DNA of 64,000 nt from Spirometra erinaceieuropaei (GCA_902702965.1 CACRXP010000315.1:586605-650604), one strand, 5' to 3'. Positions 33,240 to 45,601 are shown, counted from the stretch's first letter. The notes: generated by a model from the letters alone, not told the origin. Made by a program: numbers and translations.

Positions 33240-33335
33240 CCGACAAAGACAAGGGAGACTGGAATGGCAATTTTTGGCTTATTCGCCGCCGTAAGCCCAT
33301 CATACGCCACCCCGAAGTGTGGTGCACCCGAGGCT
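33240..33335 (-). mobile_element. tRNA-derived SINE, family a, partial copy 2
   Basis: It shares AAAGACAAGGGAGACTGGAA, TTGGCTTATTCGCCGCCGT and CCCGAAGTGTGG-GCACCCGA with 4195-4300. The A-box half is missing. Confidence 0.65.
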
Positions 33336-33486
33336 CCTGAGCGCCTCCTGCCACCATACATATATATATTTGCCTTGATTAATTTCCGAGGCAATTAATG
33401 CCCGAACTTGGAGTAAATCCTTCAGAACAGACCTTCTTAGGCATTGTCCGAAATTTAGTATGAATATTCGAGCTGAAATTCATCAG

Positions 33487-33557
33487 CTACTGCGGCATAA
33501 GATCGACGAAACACGCGTGTCTGGACTTTTAGCTAATACCTATGTTGTTAGTACGGT
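33487..33557. repeat. Repeat family P, short copy
   Basis: Shares ATCGACGAAACACGCGTGT and TTTTAGCTAATACCTATGTT with the palindrome arm at 6130-6180. Confidence 0.6.
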
Positions 33558-33654
33558 AAGTAATTACACAACTGTATAAATACATACATACATACATTGT
33601 ACATATGAACTCAAGAATAAGGCACACTGATTTATTGGCCTCCAAAAGCAAGCA

Positions 33655-34145
33655 AGTGTCCTATGGGTGACAGGGGTCAGGAACAGGCAATAATCTCTGG
33701 CGGTCGACCTGGTGGAGGACAGTGAAGACAGGCGATGCGATCTATGAAGCCAACCGCATCGCCGCTGCCAAAGTCAAACGCGGAGCACGCAGATCACAGC
33801 TACGCGCAAACAGCAACGCCGACGCACAACCACTCCCAACCTGTCCTCGATGCCAACGAACATTCCGGGCACGAAGTGGACTTATTGGACACCTTCGGAC
33901 TAACTGCACCTCTGGGACCGCACCAACCGTCGTCCCTCCGCCCGCCTCTTCCTCGTACGCTCCGTCGCCAACTAACTCTGACTACTCTTCTGAACCCCTA
34001 GTTCAATCCTCTTCCTCCACCTCCTCCTCCTCTTCCTCCTCCTCCTCCTCCTCCTCCTCCTCCTGCACTGCCCCAACGAAGGCCGCTCTGGCGGCCGTCA
34101 CGCACAACAGCATCACACAAAAATTCGACGTCGCCTGATGCAACC
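33655..34145 (+). mobile_element. RTE-type LINE 3' fragment (finger region)
   Basis: The frame from 33722 reads TGDAIYEANRIAAAKVKRGA, then the finger CPRCQRTFRARSGLIGHLRT with both cysteines and one histidine, followed by NC. Next come a Pro/Ser-rich region, a pure Ser run from a TCC repeat, and a stop at 34138. It is the same protein region as the LINE tail at 28.8-29.5 kb, in the opposite orientation. The second and third fingers are missing, so it is truncated. Confidence 0.85.
34006..34064. repeat. TCC microsatellite
   Basis: About 18 TCC/TCT units encoding serine in the LINE frame. Likely polymorphic. Confidence 0.85.
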
Positions 34146-34910
34146 TAAGGATCTATTGTCACTGGCTGTGGGAGAAACCGAGCGGAAATTGCAGCCTCGT
34201 CTACAAGAGCACAAATGGGCCACTTGAAAGTGAGGCCCTAACTCTTAACTAGCAACACACATTAAAAAACTGGGCATACTTTCGATCTCCAAAGAGCTAC
34301 CTTCGTAGGCCTGGACAACACAAAAGCAGAACGGTTAACTTTCGAGGCTCAGTACTCCGATGTCCACTCTATCAACCGGCATCTGGACTTTCCTTCAACT
34401 TACAAAATCCTACGTCATCACAATTATAGCGCTCAGGACCAAACAAACACACTGGAATTAAAAAGGCCATACGGAGACAGCTCGACGGTGAGTTTACTCC
34501 ATGAGAAAGACAAAGAACCGCCAGACCGACAACCCGAAAAATGTTCAATCATCTTCCTCCCGCCCTGGCGGAGAGGTGAATCACGGGACACGCAGGCAAA
34601 ACGTCCGTCAACTATTCCCCGAGAGGCCGAGGCAGCGAGAGGAGAGATAAAGCGATCAGAATGAGGCAACCAACGTGAGTTGAAAGTTTTGATTTCTGAT
34701 CGATTACGGGCATTTTACGCTTTGACAATGGACAGCCGACCAGCCCTTTTCGAAACGTCAGCATCTAAATAAAGCCGTCCAGGCGAGCCCACATTTTTTC
34801 TTCAAATCGCCAAGCCGGATATCTCAAGTTTTCTAATCTGAAAACCCTAATGTAATTATTACTTTATTAATAAACGGATGCCAGGACGAGCAAAAAATAA
34901 AAAAGGAAAT
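34146..34910. other. Stretch without recognised features
   Basis: Moderately GC-rich at first, then AT-rich. Possibly further LINE tail sequence. No partner seen in the other array units. Confidence 0.4.
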
Positions 34911-34911
34911 G

Positions 34912-36400
34912 GTGTTCGTTTTATTGAAGAACATTCAAAAAATCGGAGGAAGGCAGTCTTCAAAGAAGTAATTTAATTCAAGTCTGCACTTCAGGTTGAC
35001 GTGCTCTGATTCTTGTTTAAACAAAAAGGTATTAGGAACAGCTCAACGTATATGACCTTTTTGTCGGAATGCAAATCTTTTGGAGAATCGGCATTTTATG
35101 TAGAAATCACTTACGATTGTTAACGTCATCCGATAATAACTTCTTTCAAGCCACACGTTCTTTATAATTTAAAGACAATAAGTATGTTTGACATGTATAT
35201 TCACCCTTATAGAACACTTTTGCTTTACTAGGCGATTTGAGTATTTGTGTCTTGCAGAGAAGATTCACAATCTATGGGCCATTTTTCATAGTGTACGCAC
35301 TAAAATGAAAAGGATTTTAACGTGTTTGCTTAGTACACAAACAGTTAACTAACGGTGGATTTTTTCGAGGACTATCCATGCGTAAAAAAGAATGCAGGCG
35401 CGAAACAAAAACCTTTGCAATAAATTCTGACTGCAGGTATTGAACCAGACAGCAGCGGGTCTCATTAACAACTTGCTCTTTTAATTCCTCGATATAATTT
35501 TAAATGCATACTTCTTAGTGCTTGTTTTGAATATAAGGAATTAAGAAGATTAACAAAATCCGCATCTGTTGTCCAAACAGGAAACAAGGCAACTATCCAA
35601 ACCAAATATCATCCGGCGGGAAATCAGCGCTCAAAAATAACATTAACTGTAGCAATCCTTATCCGTCATTGTTTCTGATGATCGGATCGAGCGTGGATCC
35701 GAAACGTCCGTCGAATAGTGCTCTTTTCCAGCTATTGCTTTTACCTCTCATTAATTAACCATACTGAAAGTTGGGCCTGTTGTGCACATCAGAGACGGCG
35801 GTACAACTTCCGCTCCCTTAGCTGGTAAACGTGTCCCGGATATTAGTGACCCGTGCCTCGCGGTCACAAAGCCAAAATATCGGTGACGCTAATCTGTCCC
35901 ACGTCCCTTGCAGCAGATTAACGCAATGATCAGTAAGAAAAACTGATACCACCGTATAAATTATGTCTATAATATTGAGCAATGACTAGGAGGATGCCGT
36001 CTTCCATTTTACAAAGGATATTTAAGATTTACTTCAACCATTATGGATGGCGTGCTTCTTATCCCGCTAGGATGCCTGATTCAGGAACGAAGTCAGATAT
36101 AAATAAAGAGGGAAAGAAGCTGCAATTAGCTGGAAATTGACTGGACCGCTACGGACAATGTTTACCAGAGCGGAATGCCTGCTTCTAGAAACTGCTCCAG
36201 ACGTAAATAAAATGTAGGTCAAAAGCCACAGAGGGGACATCGTGCATAATCGACATTCAGTCTATCTGAGGTCAAGTCACAACCTTATTTGATAGACTTG
36301 CGTTGTTGAAAAGATAAAGTAACAAATCTGGGGTAAAATATGATGCCCTAGCTAAACTTTTGCATGAGCTGAAGCCCCTTCGGTAAATGTTACTCAGTAG
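34912..36400 (+). repeat. Segment A, copy 1
   Basis: It aligns with 50368-51905 along its whole length at about 85-90 percent, for example AAGAACATTCAAAAAATC, GATTCACAATCTA-GGG and ATATCGGTGACGCTAATCTG. Its last third also matches 48170-48600, and its first third matches 63600-64000. It contains the hammerhead candidate. No conserved coding frame is found. Confidence 0.8.
35667..35720 (+). ncRNA. Hammerhead ribozyme candidate, type I, Penelope-like origin
   Basis: Helix I: CATTGTTT (35667-35674) pairs with GAATAGTG (35713-35720), 8 of 8 including three G-U pairs. The CTGATGA box is 35675-35681. Helix II is GGATC/GATCC around a 7-base loop. GAAAC follows at 35701, a 4-base loop, then GTC at 35710-35712 as cleavage triplet, with the short helix III (A-U, C-G) usual in minimal motifs. 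One oddity: two extra bases (TC) lie between the CTGATGA box and helix II. Downstream CTTTTCCAGC-AT matches the Penelope-like 3' ends at 19.9 and 15.9 kb, which points to the source. Confidence 0.6.
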
Positions 36401-36423
36401 AGGTCAACTTCAGTCAAGTGAAC

Positions 36424-36750
36424 AATCGAGCGACTATACCATCGTGTGATCCACAGCAGGGTGAAGGTAGGAACGGTGAGTGACGTGTGATAGTGATAGT
36501 AAACCTGTGCGGCATCTACAGCACTCTCTCCTTCTCCTCCTTCTCCATCTGGATCCGCTTTCAAAAGAGGGACAATAAGACCGGAGACGGGAGAGGGCGC
36601 AGGCGCCTGGCGTGATGTAGACCCCCACCAACGCGTGCAACCACCACCACCACCTCTACACCCCCTGATCTCCAACGTGCACTGTCCAGAAATTCATGCA
36701 TCAAATGTATGCACCTCGGATCAAGCTCCTGAGTTGTTTCAGCGCATCTA
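36424..36750 (+). repeat. Repeat family E, copy 8 (segment B)
   Basis: One of the most complete copies. It has ATCGTGTGATCCACAGCAGG, TAGTAAACCTGTGCGGCATC, GACCGGAGACGGGAGAGGGC and CACCTCGGATCAAGCTCCTG ending near CAGCGCATCTACCGCGTGA. It lies between segments A and C in every array unit, so it was there before the units duplicated. Confidence 0.75.
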
Positions 36751-36824
36751 CCGCGTGACCCATTTAAGGGGAAACGTGCGAACAACGAGTTACGTTGATA
36801 AGATCGCCTCATTTTTACGACCAC

Positions 36825-38515
36825 ATTAAACTGAAAAACATGCATACATCATCAGTTTTTGATTTCCGCATAAAACCCGTGCCACGCCACAACAATGACT
36901 GTCACTACTAATAACCCACTAACCACATACACCTACCTTCGTAGCTGAAAGATTTTAATATGTTTTGTTTTTATGTTATGTTGTGTGTTATGTGTTATGT
37001 ATGTGTGCAGTCTTCTTAATACATATTTACTCTGGATATGAGAAGGATATATACGCCATATTTACACCTGAATATGATGCTTTCATCCCAGAAAAACTAA
37101 GCGGCATCCGGCACTCTTCTGTGCTTTTGATCGATTGAAGAATTCAATAAACGTGGTTTGCGTTCACTACATATAATTCCATGTCATAATAATAAACAAC
37201 GCTACACTTAGCAGTAGGGATTGCCTTCTCGTAGTCATTACCTACTGAATCAGTGTGGGTGAGGATAAGTCCCATTTTAACAAATCGACAGAGTGAGAAG
37301 TAAGAAATGTGGAGAACTATTCGTGATTTGGTTGGAGGAAGGTTAATCGCAGTTTGCTCTCTCCCACTAGGCCTGTGATCGTACCACTCGTTTGTATTTG
37401 TACTGTGACGACTATTGGCCCATCGGAGATTCCTACGCGAGTACAGACCCGTTATGCTAAGTTCGAATGTCCATGCAAGCTCGTATCCATCTGGTATTGA
37501 ATAGCGATGAGACCGGAGCGACTAATTGTAATTGTTTCAGCATTCTCAAGTCCCACTGACACTAGTTTCTGCTACACTTTATTCAAACGCTCACCCCACA
37601 GTTCGCTACATAAAGCCTCCCGCCCTTGCTTTGTGGATGTGGAAGCATGTGAACGTGAAAAGACATCTTAAATATGCATCTAAAACGTCTTATGCCATGA
37701 TTGGTCTCCATGCTTTTTCCAAATGCACTATTGCTTCTCCATAGAACGTTAATCAAACGAAGGGGCCTTCGATCTACGATTTATTGCACAGTTGTTATTA
37801 ATTTATTAAATATCTTCTTGCAGCCTAATTTGTCAGCATACCCGTTGTTCCTGCAGTGTATGCTTGATTTACTCAGTTCAACACATAATGCCGGCTGGGC
37901 AAAGAACCAAGTACGCGTCGGTAAGGGAATTTGCCGTGTATGCGACCAGACCTTCATCTACCTAGAGTCTATTTAACATGATCGGTTGTAGTGCCTACAT
38001 ACCAAAACGCCAGAAATGGAAAATCACCCGTGATTTTCGAGTGTGGTAGTGAGTGACACGCAGAACAAATGAACTACTTAGGTTTAAATCATTGGTCACT
38101 ATAAATATATACACTCTCCAGCGCTTTGGCACAAAATCGCTTTTTATGCAAAATCGGCGGAATCCGACTCTGTGGTATGACGATTGCAGCACTAGCGAAA
38201 ACACACAAGGCATCCCGTTTTCCGATAAGTTACTGAACCCTTTCCCACTAATAGTGCTCTAGCACATTTTTTAGGATCGCATTATTTTCTACTGTATATT
38301 GCGCAGTGTTGCATTTAGAGCAGCTATACATATTACAAGGAGCCCATTGTATAGATACGGTTTTCGTAAATTTTCACGTTATTTAATTCTGATGGGGTTT
38401 TGCCCTCAGACTACAATTGTCTTTTCCCTATTACAGATGCTACTGTGCCAAAGTGCTGGGGCGTGCGTATATTCTTATGAAAAAAATCCGTTCCCCTTAC
38501 GGTGAGTAGACCATA
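36825..38515 (+). repeat. Segment C, copy 1
   Basis: It aligns with 49010-50345 and with 52270-52800 plus 53745-54420. A frame at 37391-37490 between AG and GT (TRVQTRYAKFECPCKL) is open here and at 52.6 kb. The differences between the two are mostly amino-acid changing and the third copy is broken, so I do not call it an exon. Confidence 0.75.
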
Positions 38516-38582
38516 TTAGCAAACGGACACCAAATAAGTCATTTGGCCCACTTGTTTAAAACTCAACAGCCTCAGTGAGAAT

Positions 38583-38648
38583 CATATTCGTGACAGAACG
38601 GCCAAGGCCTGAGTACAGCCAACGCTTTAACCACCCAATCTACGAGGC
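38583..38648 (-). mobile_element. tRNA-derived SINE head, family d, copy 1
   Basis: Minus strand: GCCTCGTAGATTGGGTGGTTAAAGCGTTGG is read in pieces as acceptor, A box and D-arm-like sequence. The B box is eroded. Confidence 0.55.
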
Positions 38649-38875
38649 GTCACCCGGAGCCATAAATTTAGTTTCAGTTGTGGCCAAGTTAACCGCCCAA
38701 CCTATAGTAGCGTATGGAACCCCACAATTCTGGTAGAGTAAGCCAAAAGCCTAAGCGGATTTTTCTACACCATCAATCTAGAATCCATCATTCGACCACC
38801 AGGCTCCATTAATCCGTTGGTATTTTGGCAGAATTTAAATAATTTATTTTGCCCAACTATGGCAAAACTTAGAGA

Positions 38876-38960
38876 CCACGGTGGAATTTGATCCGACGAC
38901 AGCAAAGGAAAGACTTGAATACAACCAACGCCCAAAACCTATGGGCAACGAAGCCTCACC
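38876..38960 (-). mobile_element. tRNA-derived SINE head, family d, copy 2
   Basis: Minus strand: GCGTTGGTTGTATTCAAGTC, then GGATCAAATTCCACCG as a weakened B box. It lies 300 bp from copy 1, so the element may be dimeric. Confidence 0.5.
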
Positions 38961-39164
38961 AGGAAAAGCGAATTTTTAACTAAATTCACTATAAGAGATG
39001 AAACCATCATATCAACAGCGACAGTTATTAAAGAGGCCACATCAACGAAGCAAAATTATCGCTTCTAAAACTGTTTTACACGCGTACGTAAACTATAGCT
39101 TGAACTCTGCACAGACAGGCTTTTGTACAGTTGAAGAAAATTCTAACATTGTTGCTTTCTAATT

Positions 39165-39440
39165 TCCTCAGAAATTAAGAGCTAACTGGGAGTAGATGAA
39201 TTTATACCAAGGTTTATATGCACATACAAAAATTTGATGAATGGATACTTGGACCGAAGTCCATCAGCCACAGTGAGATACCCGCGTAGTATTCACTAGC
39301 TGCCGAGAGGCAGGTATTAGTATATTGTAGTGTTAGAAGATGCCATATTAGCAGCTGCGCCCTGCAGCGGCAGAATATCGGCGAAACACCAGTGTCTGGG
39401 CTTTTAGCTATCACCTATGCCGCTAGTATGATATCTTCTG
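39165..39440. repeat. Repeat family P, longer diverged copy
   Basis: Contains the reverse of the 6250 phrase (ACCGAAGTCCATCAGCCACA) and the GCAGCGGCAGAATATCGGCG ... TGTCTGGGCTTTTAGCTA arm end. Its equivalent in the other D segment is 55075-55345. Confidence 0.65.
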
Positions 39441-40027
39441 GCGCTATGGCCCTCACTTGAGACCATCTGACGCGCTGCAATCTATCACGGTGTGCCATAA
39501 CTGGGACGAGATCTCCATCGTTTGCTCCGCCAACTGACATCATACCGACATTCATTTCCTTACGGCGAATGGGCATTTACGCATATCGACGTAACATTTC
39601 ACGGTGATACAATCACACGCATTTGTGACAACCACGACGTCATAAAAAATATTACTATGTAAATAAATTGTGGGGTCTCCTTTTGGCACTCACATAAAAC
39701 TTGGTGGAAAAAGTATGTTGCTAGTAGGCTCCTGAACCGGCCTGTGTCATAGGCCTTTCTGGTTAGATTGGGATAAATTTGTTTGGATATTTGAAAGGGC
39801 AGGAAGTTGAAGAAAATGCGATAAGTTCGTGGAGCCGGAACAAACATGACGCGATTGTCAGAACAAGGATTTAATTGATGTTATGTTAAGAATTCAAAGT
39901 CGGACGCATTATCAACGCATAATTAAGGATGCGCAATGTTCGCTGACGTCACGTGTGGTCATTCGATGGGCCCCGGACGCATATTCAAGTAAAATGAGAC
40001 CTACATTATCCCAAGAAGTGTCAAATA

Positions 40028-40997
40028 CAGCGCGTGACCGATCTCATGAAATGTTGGTCGAAATTCTCAAATGCGTCTTCGATTAGGAGGGATTACTCAG
40101 GTGGGGTTGTAATAGTGATACTATGCAGCATAAGCCTTTAGCATTTCGGACTCACCAAGATGTCGGCTTTTGGATGCACTCCTTTTTGACCTTCTGAAGA
40201 AATTGCAAATTGTAAAAAATGACTACTTATGTAACATGCAGTATCCCTATTGAATTTCAATGGTCTTGTAAATTCAAATATATTTTATAGAAAACGTGCA
40301 AAAATATGCCTTATTTTACTCCTTCGGTAGAAAATCACATTGTCTTGATATTTTATACCCGAAGAAAGTATATATTTGGGTTTTAAAAAAGTTTCTATTT
40401 ATGAGATTTCGAAGACCGTGCGCTGTCCATGCATACAAGTCCGCACATACCCGCATATCAATGCTCCTAATGAAATGCACAACACAGTCCGGATCCATTG
40501 CGAAAGTTTAGGGACTCTATGTGGTACCTTTTTAAAGTCATAGAGGAATGCGTGATTCTGCTTACTCGGAAAGCATGCACCTTGTAGACTGAAATCGCCA
40601 AACGCCAATGCAATGGCAAATCACGCACGAAATTATTTGGGAATTGGAAAACATTTTTAAATCCAAATATACACTTTTTCGGGTATAAAATATAAAGATA
40701 ATTTTTTTTTCTACCAAAGGAGCAAATGAAGGCATATTTTAGTTCATTTTTTTATAAAATATATTTGAATTTACAAGACCATCGAAAATCAATATGAAAA
40801 ATTCTTTTTTACAAAGTGCGGTTTCTACAGAAGGCCAAAAATGAGTGCATCCAAAAGCCGACATCCTGGTGAGCCCGAAATAATAGAGGCGTATGCTGCA
40901 TACTTATCATTATTACAACCCCACCTGAGTAATCCTTCCTAATCGAAAATGCACTTCAGCATTTCGGCCGAAATTTCATAAGATCGGTCACGCACTG
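40028..40997. mobile_element. Non-autonomous foldback transposon, copy 3
   Basis: Starts CAGCGCGTGACCGATCTCAT and ends CGGTCACGCACTG between TA dinucleotides. Length is 970 bp, with arms of about 365-380 bp. It is closest to the copy at 3180 (shared GAAATGTTGGxxGAAATTCT and AGGxxGGATxACT). No transposase frame. Confidence 0.8.
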
Positions 40998-41304
40998 TAC
41001 ATGAGTCGTTTGGTACACGTGTCATGATTCCAACCTCACATTTACTGCTGAAACTTTGCCTAGGCAGTTCGGGTCTGTTTTACTGAGGAAATGAACGCGA
41101 ACGACTTGCATTTCTCGATTGGTTAAATCAACGTCTCAATAAAACACTAATACAGAAGGAAAGTTGGAAAGTAACGATGGCTACATAAGTATGTGCGTCA
41201 ATGAATGCATGATGTGCCAAATGTGTGAAAATCCACAACCGAAATGTTCTTAGTAGTATGAAGATACAAAATTCAAATTCGGCGTGTGTACGAGATCCAC
41301 TGGC

Positions 41305-42050
41305 AGAGCATTCTCATTCCTAAGCACAATTTGGCAGAAGAGGAACCTCCTCGCGTAGATTATCGTCCCATACACATGTTGTTCGAAAGGACATCCTCTT
41401 AAACTCGTGGTGAACAACCAGGTCGAAGATGCCGGTGGATGCTAGACCACAATCCTGACCCCACAGCATGAGAGACGCTTGCATTAGATCACCTCTTAGC
41501 TGCCTGTAGTCCAAAGAATAGAGGCCAAGACTAGGCAGGCGTCAGGTAGGTAGCCTTGGCCACAAACCAGCCTGGTTGCCTTTGTTGGTCTTCTTCATGG
41601 GCAGTCCATGGTCTCCAGGCCTGAGTGGCAAATCCTAGTTGTGGTCGCACGTACATCCCGAAGACCTTGCCAAAGCACACTTCGTCGAATTTTATAAAAG
41701 CCCGCTTCATGAGCTAGAAGTTTGACATTGTGGATTTACCTACGTCCAAGGAGTAAAATGATGGCATCACTGAGGACGTCATCCAACACCTCGAACCTTG
41801 TGAACCCCTCTCTCTATAAGGAGCCAATGGGTTGACCACTGATCCATTCAATCCATGTTTGCCTGCAGATTCACGTCACCGTAGTCCTTGCTGATAACGT
41901 TCTAGGCCTTATGTCATCGACAGACATGATGATCTCGCAGTCCAACCCACGGATGCAGTCGTCAATATGTGTGAGGAAGAGGATTGGGTAAGGAGCGGAG
42001 CCCTGAGGAACTCCACTCTCAACCTATCTCGTTCTAAGGCAGACAAAGTT
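41305..42050 (-). mobile_element. CR1-like LINE reverse transcriptase C-terminal half, decayed
   Basis: Minus strand from 42050 leftward: ECGVPQGSAPYPILFLTHID, then CEIIMSVDDI where the catalytic A/ADD motif should be (Ala or Phe lost), and later HSGLETMDCP. The open frame 41514-41320 follows (YRQLRGDLMQ, LWGQDCGLASTGIFDL). Stops and frameshifts interrupt it several times. It belongs to a different CR1-like family from the fragment at 17.6 kb. Dead copy. Confidence 0.85.
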
Positions 42051-42339
42051 TAGTGACCAAAAACCAGGAAATCCTCTTTCTTTATTCAATCAGTGCTTTC
42101 GAACTGACCTCAGTTGTATTTATCTGAAATTGTTTCCTATATCGGCCATCTGCATTCATCAATGCACACTTGTCTTTAGTATTGTAATTCCCCTATCAGG
42201 AATTTGTCCTTCGAAATATTGTGTGGTTTGTGTATGGCGAATGGTCCTACCACTGGAACATGATGAATCCAAACGTGCACTGGTTGATTACCAGGTAAAT
42301 TGACCCAAACATGGTTTGACGTACGGTTTCAGGTGGAGG

Positions 42340-42430
42340 CATTGTAGCTCAGCTGGTTGAAGCGTTGGTCGTGCACAACCACTACACTTGCTGTCTTGAC
42401 TTCAAACTACACCGGCGCCGGTGCCCAGGG
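42340..42430 (+). mobile_element. tRNA-derived SINE, family b, copy 2
   Basis: CATTGTAGCTCAGCTGGTTGAAGC is the best A box of the family. The B box (GACTTCAAACTACA) is eroded. An unedited tRNA gene is excluded because the T arm does not pair. Confidence 0.55.
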
Positions 42431-43089
42431 TTTTCAAAGTTGAATCAGCTGAAGTGCATAAATCTGTGGGCACACCAGCTACCTAACTATGTGAATTGTC
42501 AGCTCTTTAAGACCAGACTTCACTGAAAAAAGTACTTTGAATTCTCGATTCGTTATCAATCAACAATACAAATTCTGGACACCTATTTTTGATGCATTAT
42601 CTATCAACTAAATAAAACTGAGCAGTGAGTGACGTGGGCAATTTTCATATTTTGCTTTCTTGAAGGCGCTGTTTATTTATTTCCAGACAGTTGATTATTC
42701 GTTCTGAATGACCCTTAAAGCAAAGTATTATGCCTCCTCACTAACGGACGATTATACATAGATGTCGATTGAATAATGGCCAAAGTTCTTTCGTTGAATT
42801 CCCGTATTTTGTTCTGAACAACAGAACCAAACCATTTGATCAGACGGAAATATCAAGAGTCTCATGTATGCCTTAACATATGGACTAAAAAAACCCAAGT
42901 TGTAGGATCAGAGTTAAAGAGGGAATATGTTGTTAAGGTGCTATTAAACACTCCTTGCAAGGTGTCAGGCTAGCAACCAGCATATATTAAATATTGCTGG
43001 TATTGATGGAGTAAAATGCATAGCTTTAGAGCGCAGGGTGTTAATTAATGTGAATAGGCTTAGGCGACAGATTCCAGGTTATTACGCAT

Positions 43090-43205
43090 GGAGAGGGGAC
43101 CTTCCATTAACCCCGAGGTTGCAGAACAAGGGATTCAAACTAGGACTATTTTGTCAGCAAAGACTACTAAATCAAACGATGTGTAGTTTAATGGGGGGTC
43201 GGTTG
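43090..43205 (-). mobile_element. tRNA-derived SINE, family c, copy 2
   Basis: Same position in the block as 26170. The B box reads GTTTGAATCCCTTG on the minus strand. Confidence 0.5.
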
Positions 43206-44747
43206 TCACTAGAGCTGGTAGAAGATATGGCAAGTGCTCGTTTAACAGACCTTGAATGAGTGTTCGGGTAACAAGCCTCGCAAGTGTTGTGTCCGCTCTT
43301 GCGTTTGAGGCTTCCTCTGTGCAATTTGCTCAATATGGTTTTATACCACCCACTATTTGATGCCGCCTCGTTAGACTTTTCATTTTGCCATTGATTTCTA
43401 TCTTCTAGTCCAATGAAACCTGCATGGCTTTGATTGGGCTGCCTGGAGCACCGCACATATTATAAATCCAAATTAAACATCGTTTACTCTACAAGCGCAC
43501 AATTCGATGCAATTAAAATCGGTTTTGATACATCTCCTTGGACTTGGACCATTAGTTTTCGGCTGCAGAAAGTATCATGGTAACCCTTTTACAAATAGTT
43601 TAAAACGCATTGTTACTGCAAATTTTTCTTAAAAGATGAACAGTTCCCACAATGACCACAACTAATGGCGTTGCACGCTTTTTGACGTATGTCCATATAA
43701 TGCATAAGCAGCTCACTAAGAGGGCGACAGGCCAGACTCAGACAGCCGTTTCACGGTCGTTGCCGATCATCCGTACGTCATAGGTCTTAAGAGGGGAGGT
43801 ATATAGACACGTCAATTAAGCCCGTGACCTTGTTATATTTGGTTAGAATCTCGATTGACCCATTCCATCTGTCCGCCAGCTTCCTGCTGGTGAAAACGGA
43901 AGTTATGCCATTGGACACTCATCATCTAAAATACATAAGCCGCTCACTGGTCATTTCTGGTCGATTTTCCCCACCTCGGGTTTAGGGACGTCGGAGTTTC
44001 GAACTACCTCTCACTGGTTTTTGGGCGTCAAGATACTACATCTCCTGAAAACTTTCTTCATCCTACCGAGTACAATGCTTTACGTCCTGGGCATTACCGT
44101 TCTGATTAAAGGGTCATGGCGAAAATTATAAAGTGCGGATGTTCATCTATTATGGCGCAAATTATGACGAATGTTAGTAGGCCTTTATCTATTTTCCCAG
44201 AAATCTGCTATTTTCGTCTGTGCTTATAGATGCAAACTACCTTACTGGCAACATCTTTGTTCTAATAATTTTGCTATTTCGTTACGACAATCTGTATGGA
44301 ACATTGTACGTACATTTTGGAATAGACTGTTTAAAGTTTGAAATATAAATGCAGATGTGCAAGGATATGTGACATAAACAAACATGGACAGGTCCGTCTT
44401 ATTTATTTTAAGTAATTGTTAACTCATTTTAACTGAATGAAATAAACCGCTATCATAGATATAGAAATGATAGGTTCTTTTAAAACTCTTTATCATATCA
44501 GCAAGTTTTACACACACAGACGAGTAGAAATTAAGTTAACATTATACGTAAGTCCGTCGACGTCTGACGGAATCTTAAGAAAATGTGGACCATTTAGAAG
44601 AATGCAAATAATATCAAGCTTTTTCAGTAATAAAATTTATTGACTTTGGAAAACTAGCCCGTACTCGGTTACTTACAAGGGTGCTCTTTAACGACTTTTG
44701 TCAACTACTTAATCATGTACATAAAACCATTTTTCTCGTCAAATTGT

Positions 44748-45500
44748 TGGGTCCTCTTTTATTGTCATTACGATTTTACGCTATGCTGCATATAGCCATT
44801 AATATTCAAAGCAGTATTTTACTCATAATCAAACAGGATTTGCCATTACATAGAAGTGTTATTGCATGTTTGCATACACCCCTTACTCTCTTTATCTTGT
44901 GGTGGGTTTTACTATTTACCTCAAACTTAGACTGCGTTTTACGAATATGAATGTACGGCAGAATTACCGTATATGTACTATCATTTTGATAACACTATTA
45001 ATGTTTAGACAATTCCATCTTTAAACTACGCATTGTCAGGAGCACGGCCACACGACAAGTAATGTTTCGTAAGTACGAAACTGAAAATGACTATCTAGTG
45101 ATAGTCATTTTGGTGTTAATCCATAGATTTTCCCAAATGGCAAAACTATATCAGCCAATCGCATTACCTGTGTGGGATAATAACGCCTTTAAGGACATGA
45201 AATCGCATAGACTTACCACTTCGGCTTTTGTAAATAGATAAGATTTCTCATTGTCTAAAAATAACCGGCAGGTTTGCAAACCAATTCCCACTTTTAGCAT
45301 CAGGTAAAAAATCCATTTTGAACTACGACAAGGTCTTATTAGTTAATTACTCTGCAACCGATGAGAAACAATCTCATTTGCGCGACCGAAGTCTAAAACA
45401 GGTATTAGCATACGCAAATGCCCGAATATATCGCGACGTCCATTTTCCCAAAGATATGTGAGCATTTTGTTTGATAAAATGTCGAGGACGGCGTTAGATT
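44748..45500 (+). repeat. Repeat family H in gene block 2
   Basis: Present here and in block 3 but missing from block 1, where GGGTCCTGG-TTTTCATTAC is joined almost directly to CCGTTTGGCACTGTGG. Confidence 0.55.
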
Positions 45501-45601
45501 CTCTGGCCGTTTGACCCAGTGTGAGCGCGTCTGTGGTAATTTCTTTTGAAAGTTCATTAATTGCATAAATATTTCCGAAATCATAACCTACTTCCTTGCA
45601 G

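Larger units (their letters stand above)
30961..33670 (+). repeat. Gene block copy 1, right half
   Basis: It resumes the alignment with 44560 and 59765 at CTCAAACTTAGAAATATGTGG and AATGCAAATAATATCAAGCT. It carries the two exons and ends near the TCCTATGGGTGACAGG phrase. Compared with the other two copies it lacks about 700 bp of family H sequence upstream of exon A. Confidence 0.7.
38516..39475 (+). repeat. Segment D, copy 1
   Basis: It aligns with 54420-55390, with GAGTACAGCCAACGCTTTAA, GCCATAAATTTAxTTTCA and TGTACAGTTGAAGAAAATTCT in order. It holds two minus-strand SINE-d heads and a family P copy at its right end. Confidence 0.75.

Noticed and set aside
37391..37490. Possible third conserved exon in segment C, open between AG and GT here and at 52.6 kb
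   Set aside because: Changes between copies mostly alter amino acids, and the copy at 49.55 kb has lost the acceptor and the frame. This looks neutral.
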